From: Hyaloraphidium curvatum
Lineage: Eukaryota > Monoblepharomycota > Hyaloraphidiomycetes > Hyaloraphidiales > Hyaloraphidiaceae
Direction of reading: 5' to 3'
DNA: 64,000 nucleotides
Assembly: GCA_025558095.1 (NCBI GenBank)
Contig: JAIVFI010000029.1
Location: 62,001-126,000, forward strand
Shown piece by piece: positions 20,040-30,071 of this stretch; within the stretch, counting starts at the first letter, position 1, and each line of letters opens with the position of its first letter. The notes below the pieces were generated by a model. It saw only the letters and a list, made by a program, of their open reading frames with translations, made no database searches and was not told the origin of the DNA. The position numbers and the translations under genes are program-made.

Positions 20040-20500
20040 GCCCACGACGGCCGACCGCGTTGCGGCCGCGTGCCTTGTCGGCGGTGCCGCGCTCGGGATG
20101 ACGGGCGCGCTGGCGGTCCGCGACGAGCGCGTGCAGGTCGAAGTTCTCGCGCGCCGGCGACGATCTGCTCGCCGCGGCGTTCGCCGCCGCGTCTGTCGGC
20201 AGCGCCGTGATGATGTCGGGCGGCCAGGGCGGCCTCGAGTACCGCGTGCCGTCGTTCGCCGCCGCCGCCAACCTCAACACGTTCGCGCTGGCGACCGTGG
20301 CGGCAGCTGGCGGCAGCGCGTTCAGCATGCCCTTTCGCGCGGCCTGCGGCGCCGCGGCGGCGCTCTTTGGCGCCACGGCCGCGAGGATGTACTTTGCCGG
20401 CGAACGCATCCTGGCCACGGCGGCGCCCCTGCCGGCCGCAGCGTACGCCTTCTTTTCCATCAGTCTCGTTGGCATTGCCGCCACCGTGGCATCCAAGTGA
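20040..20500 (+). CDS. Small multi-pass membrane protein, frame uncertain near its N-terminus
   Basis: A frame from ATG 20040 (MPTTADRVAAACLVGGAALG) gives one hydrophobic helix, but it loses phase near 20130. The adjoining frame continues as GDDLLAAAFAAASVGSAVMM and on to a stop at 20500 with three more hydrophobic helices, the last ending FFSISLVGIAATVASK. No intron of usable length fits between them, so either there is a one-base indel or the gene starts at an ATG near 20210 (about 96 residues). The Ala/Gly-rich helices suggest an integral membrane protein. Family not recognised. Confidence 0.45.
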
Positions 20501-20943
20501 TTGCGGGGGGTTCATGGGCGGAGCATCCCGCGTCTTCAGGTACGCCTTCGTCTTTCCTATGATGAGTCGTGCGTATTCATTCAATCGCGATGCCATGGCA
20601 GCACCCAAGCAAGCACTTGGATCAGATAGCTCGGAGCAGGTCGCCGACAGTTCGCGCGCGAAGAACACAATGATAGCTTGCTCAGCGCCTGTGATAGAGA
20701 TCTGATAGCTTGTTCAGAGCAACAGATTCCTTCTTCTCCCTTGACCGTCTGACCGTCTGACCGAAATGCATTATGAGCGATGGCTCCATCATCTCCTTCC
20801 TTCTCATTGTTGGTCCAGCGAATTTGAGGTTGTGAAGAGACTGGATGGGCAGGAATATCCGCCCTCTAGAACCCAGAACCCCAACGACGTCACCACATCA
20901 CCGCCGCCCTTCCAACCAGCCAGTGAACGCGTCGGGCCGCAAC
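20501..20943. other. Intergenic with dispersed repeat
   Basis: Lower-GC stretch upstream of the sulfur transporter. It contains the 27-bp repeat and a short internal near-duplication (GATAGCTTG followed by CTCAG or TTCAG) around it. No gene seen. Confidence 0.45.
20680..20706 (+). repeat. 27-bp dispersed repeat, copy 2
   Basis: Exact match to 2167-2193. Here it is flanked on both sides by GATAGCTTG, which is not so at the first copy. Confidence 0.75.
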
Positions 20944-22594
20944 ATGGGAGTCGCAATCGACTGGGACCGCTTCGCGCCGGCGCGCGCGATGATGGGCGGA
21001 CTGGTGCGCTCGCAGTTCCCCCGCCACTGTCCCCCCTTCCTGAAGCTGGCCGCCCCGTCAGGTCATGGCTGCGGCGACACAGGTGGTCATGTTCACGCTG
21101 GGCAAGGTTGCGGGCATCACGGGCATATTCCGCAACGCGATCCGCGGGATGCTCGGGTGGCAGACCTCCTTTGTTGCGGGGCTGCTGCTCGCGGGCGTGT
21201 GGACGGCCGCCGCCACGCTGGCGCTGGAGCAGGGCGAGGGCGGCGCCGCAAGGGCGACCATGTCGCGCTTCTACGGCGAGACGAAGCCCGACTCGGTGGT
21301 CCCCACCAAGCTGTTCACCGTCGCTGTGGCAACGATCATGGGCTACGGCGCGACGCGGGCAAACGGCTGCACGACGGGCCACGGGGTGGGTGCTATGCGT
21401 GCATTGGAATGTTTCTCGACTTACTGAGCCCGCATTGCCCAGGTTTGTGGCCTCGGACGCGCCTCGCCGCGTTCGCTGGTCGCCGTTGGGACCTTCATGG
21501 GCTCCGCAATGGTCGCCTCCTCTTTCGTGCGCTTCCTGAAGACCTACCACGCGAAGAACGGCTCTGCAGGATTGGTTGGCTCGCTCGCCGGCCTCGTCTA
21601 CCACCGTGCCGGCGACGACCCATTCTGGACGCTCCGCGGCTCCCAGACTCCTCCTTCAGCGGTGCATTCTTCCTTCCCCTCTCCATGTTCGTCGCCTACA
21701 TCGCCCTCCTCCTCTATTACATCCAGTTCCGGAGCACGAACCTGTACGACATTTTCCCGTTTCTGCGGCCGATCCGGAGCCTGCTGGGCCGCGGGGACCA
21801 CGGGAAGGACAAGGCGGGCGTCAACATCGGGGTCTTTGGGCTGGCTGCCGGGGCCGGGGCCAAGGCCAACGGGAAGCCCGCGTCCGCACCTGTCCCGTCG
21901 GGCAACCTCAACACCTCGGCCGAGTACGCCTCGCTCCTGAACCAGCACCTCGTCACGATCTGCACCGGTTTCATGTAGGTCTTCTTCCTTGCCGATCTCC
22001 CGATCGCGGCACCTCGACCCTCATTGATTTCCCCGCAGGTTCGGCTATGGCCTCGTCTTTTCCGGCATGGGCGACACCGAGCGCGTCCAGGCCTTCCTGG
22101 ACCCCCTCGGCTTCGGCGGCAAATGGGACATCACCCTCATGTTCGGTGCGCATCTCCCCCCCCGGATCCCGCGCTCCTCTGACCTACCCTTGCCGTAGTC
22201 ATGGGGTCCTCGGTCATGACCAACCTCCTCGCATACCACGCCCTCCGCGACTCCAACCTGGACGTGCAGATCCTGCACACCCCCGAGGGCAGGCCGATCC
22301 CGCTCAAGGAGGTGGTCCAGTGGGGACCGGTCGGCGGGAACATGAACATCAACAGGGATCTGGTGCTCGGGAGCGTGATGTTCGGGCTCGGGTGGGGGGC
22401 GCTGGGCGTGGCGGGTTCCTCTGTTGTTCCGGGCAGCCCGGAGAGGCTGATCAGGCAATGCGCAGTGTCCGGGCCCGGGGATCGTATCGTTCGCGACGGC
22501 GCAGTACCCGACGACGCTGGCGGTTCCTTTCATCGGGCTGGGTGCGCTGCTGAGGACGTTCGTGGCGAGGCAGAACGGACAGAACGACGTATGA
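20944..22594 (+). CDS. YeeE/YedE-family sulfur (thiosulfate) transporter
   Basis: Seven exons (20944-21003, 21062-21385, 21443-21605, 21647-21974, 22039-22145, 22199-22407, 22466-22594) sum to 1320 nt, giving 439 residues. Two YeeE-type halves are visible: NGCTTGHGVCGLGRASPRS joins across an intron in the first, and LGCPGPGIV across the last intron in the second. These Cys-containing motifs line the path of bacterial thiosulfate importers (TsuA/YeeE). Other helices include FTLGKVAGITGIFRN and SMFVAYIALLLYYIQF. The predicted role is uptake or efflux of thiosulfate or related sulfur compounds across a membrane. The third intron (41 bp) is the least certain junction. Confidence 0.85.
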
Positions 22595-23449
22595 TGGCAC
22601 GGTGCGGTGTACATAGTGCGAGCGCGGGAGAGTGCGACTGGCGAACGCGTTTGCGATGTAGCATTTCATGGATCTGTCTGCGATAGCTCGGCTAGCTCCC
22701 ATCTCGATCACGGTGCCGCCACCTCACTGAGGCAACTCACTGGGGCGGACTTTTCTACTGGCCGTGGATCATCTTCATTCGCCCTCGCGGCCTTTCCTTT
22801 TCCCATCGCGTCGATCTCGCGGCGGTCGGCAGTGTGCCGCCCAAAAGCTCGTGCCTGCCGCTGTCACCTCAGCACGGTAGAAGCCACGGTCCATCCCGAC
22901 GCGGATCCCCGTACCTCCTTCCACGAAACCCAGGGAACCTTGGCGGCGGCCAAAAGCTCGTGCCTGCCGCTGTCACCTCAGCACGGTAGAAGCCACGGTC
23001 CATCCCGACGCGGATCCCCGTACCTCCTTCCACGAAACCCAGGGAACCTTGGCGTCGGGCAACCTGCTCCTCTTCCTCCTCCATTTCTAACGACTCGGCA
23101 TTCTCTCTTTCCTTCCCGTTGTTCACGTTGGCCGCACCGTCACCCTGTGACCCCTTCGACTTTACGACAACCACTGCGGCCGCCCTCGCCGCTGATATAT
23201 AGGTGCGTTCCTCTTTGCGGTCTGCTCGTAGCCCGGCCGCCGCCGATGTTCGCGGATCCCGTTTCTCTGCCCGCATACAACTTAACGACTTTCTAAGGAA
23301 TTGACGGAATGGCCTCACACGCGCCTTAACGTGATCGAAACCTAGTGGCATCGAGTTACTCATGTGGTACGACGCCGGCGGATAAGCCAGACCAGACCAG
23401 ATCCCGGCGGCGCGTCAAAGCTCGTGTTTGTCTCCCCGCCAGCAAGAAC
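22595..23449. other. Long intergenic region with tandem duplication
   Basis: No gene seen. It contains the 105-bp tandem duplication described separately and a TATA-like TGATATATAGG at about 23192, roughly 250 bp before the SDR start. The rest is unremarkable. Confidence 0.5.
22841..23054 (+). repeat. Tandem duplication, two identical 105-bp units
   Basis: 22841-22945 and 22950-23054 are identical over 105 bp with a 109-bp period; only the four-base spacer differs from the flank. Each unit starts CCAAAAGCTCGTGCCTGCCG and ends CCCAGGGAACCTTGGCG. The identity indicates a very recent duplication or active homogenisation. No coding content recognised. Confidence 0.9.
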
Positions 23450-24914
23450 ATGGAATCGGTCCGCCAGTCGTTCAATTCCGCCATTTCCGCGGCATCTGCA
23501 ACGTTATCGTCCGCTCTGTCGGGCGACCCGCGCGCGCTTGCGGCAGTGGGGGCGGCGGCGGTGCTCGCAGTCGGAGCTCGCCGTTTGCTCAGCTCCCCGA
23601 GACAACAGCCCAACGGAGGACGCGGAGGCGACGTTGCGCTCGTGTCGCCGACTGGCAAGGCCTGCGTCGTCACGGGGTGCGACACGGGATTCGGCTACCT
23701 CACTGCCGTCGAACTCGCTCGGCTCGGTTTCACTGTCTTTGCCGCACTTTTCAACCCGGGCGCCTCGCTGCCGAAGCTGGAGGCAGAGCTCGATGCCCTG
23801 CGGGCGGATCGTAACAAGCGGAACATCACGGGCGTCGTGTTTGAGGGAAACTCGGGGAGCCCGCTCGGAAAGATCATCGGGCTCCCGCTCGACGTCACGA
23901 AGGACGAGTCCGTCAAGGCCTTCTACGATGCCGTGGTTTCCCATCCCGAGTTTGCCGCCTGCTCGGGCTCTCCGGGCCTCTATGCGCTCATCAACGTGGG
24001 CTCTTCTGCTTCCCGCGGGCCTTGCTGCACTAGAACAGTACGACCTCCAGAACGCGGGGATCAACGCCGGTTACCTCATTGAGATGTCGACCATCGAGCA
24101 CCTCCAGCGCAACATGGACGTGAACTACCTCGGGGCCTTTCGGGTGCTGAAGGCATTCATGCCCAACCTCCGGCGGTATGCCCTCGATCACGCCAAGGAC
24201 CCGGCGATTGCCAAGCCGAGGATGGTCAACATCACCTCCGGCGCCGGGATCATGGTCACCTCTCCGCTCGGAGCTTGTTTGTTGCTCTGCTGCTCGAACG
24301 TCGCGCGGAGCTTACCCTCCTGCCTCCACCAGATTCGGCTTCCAAACACGCCCTCGAGGCCGTCGTTGACGCGCTCCGCCAGGAGCTCATGCACCATCAA
24401 ATCCCCCTCCACCTGAACCTCATCGAGCCCACCATCGCCATGACCCCGATCGTAACCGCGGACTTGTCGTCCCAGTTCGACCACTACATGGACGAGGCCG
24501 GCGTCTCGGACGAGGTCATGGAGGCCTACGGCGGGCGAGAATACCAGAGGGCGCAGTGGTGCCTGTCGGCCGTGCACATCAGCGCCAAGAAGGAGATCGG
24601 CGCGGTCGAGCCCGAGGTCATCGTCAAGGGCATCGTCGAGGAGGCCGCGCGGGCGTCGGGGATGCGGTACAGGAGGCCGGTCCCGGCGTTTATGGGCCGC
24701 ATCCGTGAGTTCCGCCGGGTTCGTTTCCACGGCCCGAAAGCTGATAAACCTTGCAGTTTGGATGTACCAGAACCTGCCGGAGGGGATGATGGACGCGCTG
24801 CTGGTGGCCGGACAGAAACGGTCGATCGGCGAGAAGCTTGCCGAGATGGAGGCGCAGAAGGCGTCGGCGGTGCGGATGCCGGAGACTGCGGAGAAGGTTC
24901 TCGTGCCCGCATGA
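23450..24914 (+). CDS. Short-chain dehydrogenase, 11-cis-retinol/steroid dehydrogenase-like, membrane-anchored
   Basis: Four exons (23450-23995, 24039-24276, 24333-24704, 24757-24914) sum to 1314 nt, giving 437 residues. A hydrophobic N-terminal segment (AAVGAAAVLAVGARRLL) may anchor it. The cofactor motif TGCDTGFG is typical of the RDH/HSD17B6 branch, followed by LPLDVT, NAG, NVNYLG-like DVNYLGAFRVLKAF, ITSGAG, and YSASK. The catalytic tyrosine codon is split by the intron at 24277-24332, which supports that splice model. It oxidises or reduces an unknown lipid-like alcohol or ketone. The first intron is only 43 bp. Confidence 0.87.
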
Positions 24915-24967
24915 GCTGTCTATTGAGAAGAAAGAGGTAGAGAATGGTAGACAGTCAGAATGAGATG

Positions 24968-27637
24968 TTACTGCACAATGACCAGCCTTGCTCCGTGAGG
25001 CAGATCCCTCGTCCGATCTTCAAGCGCGGGGGGCACGAAACCCAGCGAAACAATCAGCATCAGATATGTGACGACGAGAATCGCGCCCTCTGCAAGTGGG
25101 GAAGGTCAGATCCCGAAGTCATCCTGTCTTCGACGCCAAGACGCACTGAAGTACGAGCTCCGACCCTCGACAAAGACGTACGAAACCAGCATGACGCTGA
25201 GAAAGATTGAAAAGGCGTCCCAAAGGGGGAAGACCAATGACAGTCCGCCTTCCCCGGGCGGCCTTCCGGCGCGATAGTCCAAAATGGCCTGGACGAGGCG
25301 ACAGATTCAAACCCCGTTATTCGGCGCCGAACAGCAAAAACATACCGACGCCGCAACGATGAGCGGTATCTGCAGCAGCGCGACCTGCGCGGTGTACTGG
25401 TTGGCGATCTCCATCGCGAGCTGCATGCGGCCCGCAAGCGCAAAAGCCACCGAGTTGAAGACCTCCGTGATGCTGGGCACGATGGCGAAGAGGGTCTGGA
25501 AGGAGTCAGTGTGGGCCAGTTACGCTCCGTGAGCGCGTACCAGGCCTAGCATCTTCTGGTCCAACCAGGGCATCCCGCCGCTCTCCACGATGGCGCCGAC
25601 ATTGTCCACCAGTACCTCCGCGACGAGCGCAAACACGACCGTTGCGGCAAGAAGCACGCCGACGGCGCGGGCGGTCCCCCACCCTGGGCCGTGGTGGCCC
25701 TGGTCCGACACTGCTGAGTCCGTGGAGGGAGGCCCAGGGTCGGGGAGGGGAGGAGGGGTGGTGTCGATCATAGGAGGCCGCCGACGGGGATCGCCGACGA
25801 TGAGAGGACTATCCGGCGGGCGGGGCCGGAGATGTTTGGGCTGGAAAGCAGGAGAAACAAAGTTGGGTCTCGGCGAGGAGCGAGGGCTTCCGGATCGAGG
25901 CGCCGAGGTGGACGGCTTCTTCGCGGCCTTCTTCTTGGCCGCGCCCTTCTTCGTGCCCTTCTTGTAGATGTGATTCTGATGCGTGAAGAGCGTGTAGGCA
26001 AGGCCGACGCCGTACGTGAGTACGAGCGCAAAGGAGCAAAAGTAGGCAAGCGGTCGCGTCCGTCCCGCGAGCAACGGGCTCGATGCCCCCGTCGCCTGCT
26101 TCATCCAACAGCCGCGCATCTCGCAAGGCGAGCTTCCTGGCGCGGAGGGATCGGAAGGAGAACCAGCGGAGCACGAGGCGCAATACACATCCCACGGAGC
26201 AAACGTGTTGTGAAAGAGCGTCGGTATGAAGACGCCGATAACGGCGGTGATGAGCAGCGTCACGGTGACTCCTGTCGCGCGCACATTGAATGCCAAGCTC
26301 CTCTTTCGGAGCCCTCCGGCGAGCATCGCGAGACCTGGCAAACAGAGCATGCCGAAAAGGAATGAGCCGACAAGACTGCCCTCCACCAGCTTCCGCTTAT
26401 CCCCCTGGCGGATCATGACGAGGTATATGAGAATCTCGACTATCGAACCGAACGTCGCGTTCAGGATGGCGCCGAGGGCGAGGTTGCCGGTCTGCGAGGT
26501 GATCGACGAGACGCTTGCGCCGATGAAGTAGCCGCAGGGAACGACCGAGCAGAGCGCGAGACCAAACATCACGGACTCCGGCACGGAAGGAACAAACGAA
26601 AGCACAAGAGTAAGGAGGGGCAGGAGGATCGAGTTCACGACAATCACGTTGACTCCCGAGACGGTGTACTTGACGTAGCGGAACCCGAAGCTCCTGCGAA
26701 CGGAGAGGACAATGTCTTCTGACTGCGGTCCGAGGGAAGATGATGTTGCCGTCCTGACGAAGATCACGGTGTCCGACAGGCGGTTGGTCTCCGAGCTGGA
26801 GGCCGTCTGGTAGCCTGGCGCACGCACCTGGACGTCGTCGGGATTTCGCCACAGCTCCAACGTCAAATAGTAGAGGAACCGTGCCATGGGGATCGGCAGC
26901 ACCAGAAGCCAGCACAGACCCGCTGCCAGGGCAACAAACGGGAAAACCACCAAGGAAAGCAGAGCTCGGAATCCAGCTACATCGCTGGGAGGAAAATCGG
27001 CGTTGCCCGGGCCAAGAAGCGGCGAATCAACAGCCACCGTTGGGCTCCGCCCTTCCAGAGTCGCACCGGCGGTCCGACGAAGCCGTACGAGGTAAAGACC
27101 GAACGGAGAAAGCACGTAGCCCGCCATGCTCTTTAAAAGTGCCGCGCGTTCCACGCTCCGGCCACCAAACATGGACAGCATCGATCCGGCAACGAGGAAA
27201 ACGAGCGCGAGAGGCCAGCCAAGCGTGAGGCTCCACAGCAAGTTCGGAAAGCTGGTCTTCAGAGGCCGCGCGTCGTCCGCAGTCGCCGGCGGCTCGGCGT
27301 GCACATCTTCTTCTGCCTCATAGTCAATCGTACGCCGCTTTGGATAGAGCGCTGGCTTCCAGATTGCGATGCCGAAGGGGTGCTCCTCATTCAGAGCTTC
27401 CTGCCGCTCTTCGACCGTCATGTCCGGCAGCTCGGCGGCAAGCAGAGGCGATGCCTCGGCGTCCGGATCCTCATCGGCAACTCCGAGCCCGTTCTCTCCA
27501 TGTTCGATAATGTCAGCGTCGTCGAGGTCCTCCCGCGTCGGTTCATCGTCATCCGGACCCCAATCGCCCTCGACAGCGGGCTCATGGCGGAGCAAAGACG
27601 TCGCAGACGGCGGCAAACCAACCGATGAGGAGGGCAT
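24968..27637 (-). CDS. CAX-type cation/proton exchanger, VNX1-like
   Basis: Four exons (25541-27637, 25346-25495, 25147-25288, 24968-25089) sum to 2511 nt, giving 836 residues. A long acidic N-terminal region precedes about eleven to thirteen membrane helices. The two alpha-repeat motifs are present: GNLALGAILNATFGSIVEIL in the first half and FAIVPSITEVFNSVAFAL in the second. A Lys-rich, Pro-rich cytosolic loop (near GAAKKKAAKKPS) separates parts of the second half. The long N-terminus and split second half match fungal VNX1-type vacuolar exchangers, which move Ca2+ or monovalent cations into the vacuole against protons. Divergent from 27731, with 93 bp between starts. Confidence 0.9.
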
Positions 27638-27730
27638 TGCGTTAACGACGGCGCCCGCCCGCCGCGAGAAATTCCCTTTGCGCCCCGCGTCCCATTTCGT
27701 TTCAACGCTTCGACGCGCCCCGCCGCCAAA

Positions 27731-28953
27731 ATGGACCAGATGGCTCTCGAAAATGGCGTTCCGGATTCTGAACCTCACGCGCTTGCGGGAAGCGACGCGT
27801 CTCCGACCCGGCCCGCGGTCAAGCGCGTGAAAGTCGAAACGAAGGACAAAGTGGTCACTGTATTTCTCGTGGACCAGGAAGCGGCTCTCAACCTGACGGT
27901 CATTGGCGGTTACAAGACGGCCATAACATCCACATCCGCTCCTCTGGGCTCCGCGAAGGCCGAATCTCCAACAGGCACCGGCATGACGCCCGAAACCGCA
28001 GCAATGGTCGACGAGGGCAACAAGCCTCGTACTCGGCGCAAGTACAGTGACAATGGCCACTATAAGACTCGTCGGGGGCAAAACCGCAGTTCAGGAGGCG
28101 CCATGCAAGCGGTAACGGCCCAGCCGGTGGAGATGCCCTCGTCGCCACGCACGCTAGTTGAGGACGGGATCTCGTGCCGGCAAAGGCCGAGAACGAACCT
28201 GCTCACAATCGGTCCGTGCATCTTGATACTCCTGAAGACTCGGACAGCGATCTCTCTGAGCACTCTTGGCCCTCGGACGACGATGAATCCTCGCGACGTG
28301 TTTCGCGTGCTATGAAGCCCGATCCTGCCAAGTGGTTGGGCAAGGCACACGTGTACAACCGCTTGACGATAAGCCAGGCTATTGCTGGTAACAATGGTCA
28401 CCAGCAAAGGACCTTGATCAAGGTCAAGGTAAGCAATCCCAGTGCTCCTTCTTCCCCGCATCTGACGGGCTCCCAAACAGTGGCACCCGAAAGAAAAGAG
28501 CAAGATAATGGCCATGTGCATCAAACCTGAGTGGAATCCGACTTGCGGCAACATGTTGTGCGAGGATGAAAGCTGTGTGGGCAAATGCACCGATCCCGAC
28601 AAGAGCGAGCGGTTCTGGAGCGAAATGAAGGTAGTCTTTCTTATCACCTCCGCCCAGCGGAACGAGAAGCTGCGCGAGGCTTTTCGCGGTGGACGTGCGG
28701 TGCCCATTTTTGCTTTCGGTTCACCAACGGGTGGGAATATCTTGGTCATTACACCTACGATTACGAGGAAGAGCCGGAGGCGAAGGATGCGAAGGACATG
28801 TTCCGCACCGACACTGACGGTTATGCTGTGGACTTTCACGGAACGCCGATCTGGAAAAGGTCGAAGTCCGTGTCGTACTACACGAAGAAACAGTGGTGTG
28901 CGGTCAAATTCCGCTTCGTCGAGTTCAAAGACCCGGTGCTGAAGCGCAGGTAG
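27731..28953 (+). CDS. Unknown protein, possibly DUF6697-like
   Basis: ATG 27731 starts a Ser/Thr/Lys-rich disordered region. An intron probably joins it, in phase zero, to 28186-28428 (acidic SDSDLSEHSWPSDDDESS). A clear intron at 28429-28480 leads to 28481-28630 (WHPKEKSKIMAMCIKPEW, with a Cys-rich NMLCEDESCVGKCTD). The last exon ends at 28953 and encodes FTNGWEYLGHYTYDYEE and KKQWCAVKFRFVEFKD. The final junction could not be phased. The WEYLG-Y and EW/QW pattern recalls DUF6697 regions of basidiomycete proteins, but this is weak. It shares a 93-bp divergent promoter with the CAX exchanger. The function is unknown; the Cys cluster might bind metal. Confidence 0.6.
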
Positions 28954-29110
28954 ACGGTTTCAATGATACCTAGTTAGGAGTGGAGAGGGGGGAGAGCGGC
29001 AATAGAGCATAAGCCTTGAATACCCTGAGTGTTCACCAATATCGCGTCGCGGGCCGCAAACACGCATGCTTCCCACTCGTCTGGCCCCAGCTTAGAGCGC
29101 ATCGAACGCG

Positions 29111-29908
29111 ATGGGAAAGCCGCGATCGAGGGCATTCCTCTTTGACATGGACGGCGTGCTGTACCGCGGCGATTCCGCCATCCCCGCCGCGCTGGATTTC
29201 ATGCGCGCCATCCGAGACGTACCCCACATCTTCCTCACCAACAACTCGTCCGTGACGCCCGAAGCCGTCGCGGCCAAGCTGAAAAAGCTGGGATTCGACG
29301 GCATTCCGGCGGAGCTGATCCTTACGTCCGCGATGGCGACCGCTTCGTACCTGGCGAGGGAGACAGCGGACTTTCGGTACTTTGCCATCGGGGGACCGGG
29401 GTTGCACGCGGCGCTGGCTGCTGTAGGCAAAGAGGACCTGACAGACCCGGATTATGTTGTCGTCGGCGAGGGCCCGGGGCTGACGTACGAATCTTTGACG
29501 CTCGGGCTCGGCTTGCTCGTACGCGGCCGCGCCAAGCTCATCGGAACGAACCCCGACGCCAACGTGGACGGGACAGTCAATGGGAAACCGGCAGTTCTTC
29601 CCGGTGGCGGCGCTTTGGTAGCCCCTTTTGCCGCCGGCTCGGGCAAGGAGCCCATCTTCATTGGGAAACCTGCGCCGTCGCTCTACCTTGAGGCCCTCCG
29701 CAGGCTGGACGCGGTTCGTCCAGAGGACGCGATAATGGTCGGAGACCGGCCAGACACGGACATTAAGGGCGCCGCCGAGCTCGGGATTCGGACCGTCCTC
29801 GTCCGCACGGGTCGTTTCGGCCCCGGGGAGCCGTACCCGAAAGGGCTTCCGAAGCCGGACTATGACATCGCGTCGCTGGCCGAGCTTCCACTGGATAATC
29901 TGCTGTAG
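29111..29908 (+). CDS. HAD-superfamily (NagD/PGP-type) phosphatase
   Basis: Single exon, 265 residues. Motif I DMDGVLYRG near residue 12 (nucleophile and acid/base Asp), motif II TNNSS, motif III Lys in GKPAPSLY, and motif IV GDRPDTDIKGA. The cap lies between motifs II and III, as in HAD-IIA enzymes (NagD, 4-nitrophenylphosphatase, phosphoglycolate phosphatase). The yeast relative Pho13 clears 2-phosphoglycolate and similar damaged metabolites; the substrate here is inferred only from family. Cytosolic. It converges with the peptidase gene at 30072. Confidence 0.9.
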   Translation: MGKPRSRAFLFDMDGVLYRGDSAIPAALDFMRAIRDVPHIFLTNNSSVTPEAVAAKLKKLGFDGIPAELILTSAMATASYLARETADFRYFAIGGPGLHAALAAVGKEDLTDPDYVVVGEGPGLTYESLTLGLGLLVRGRAKLIGTNPDANVDGTVNGKPAVLPGGGALVAPFAAGSGKEPIFIGKPAPSLYLEALRRLDAVRPEDAIMVGDRPDTDIKGAAELGIRTVLVRTGRFGPGEPYPKGLPKPDYDIASLAELPLDNLL

Positions 29909-30071
29909 AATTGACTCAGGATCAATACAGTCGGCTTATCCATCTCTCTGCTTCGTCTCGTCTTCGTCTCGTGGAGCTCTAGATCTTGGCCTTCTCCTTG
30001 CCGCCTGCGAGCACCGTGTAGCTGTCCGACCACCCTCAGTCCTCGATCCAGCAACGGCACCGGTCCAACAC

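Noticed and set aside
23295-23320. AAGGAATTGACGGAA, identical to a universally conserved small-subunit rRNA stretch
   Set aside because: Only about 15-20 bp match and the flanks do not resemble rRNA, so there is no rRNA gene here; chance or a tiny fragment.
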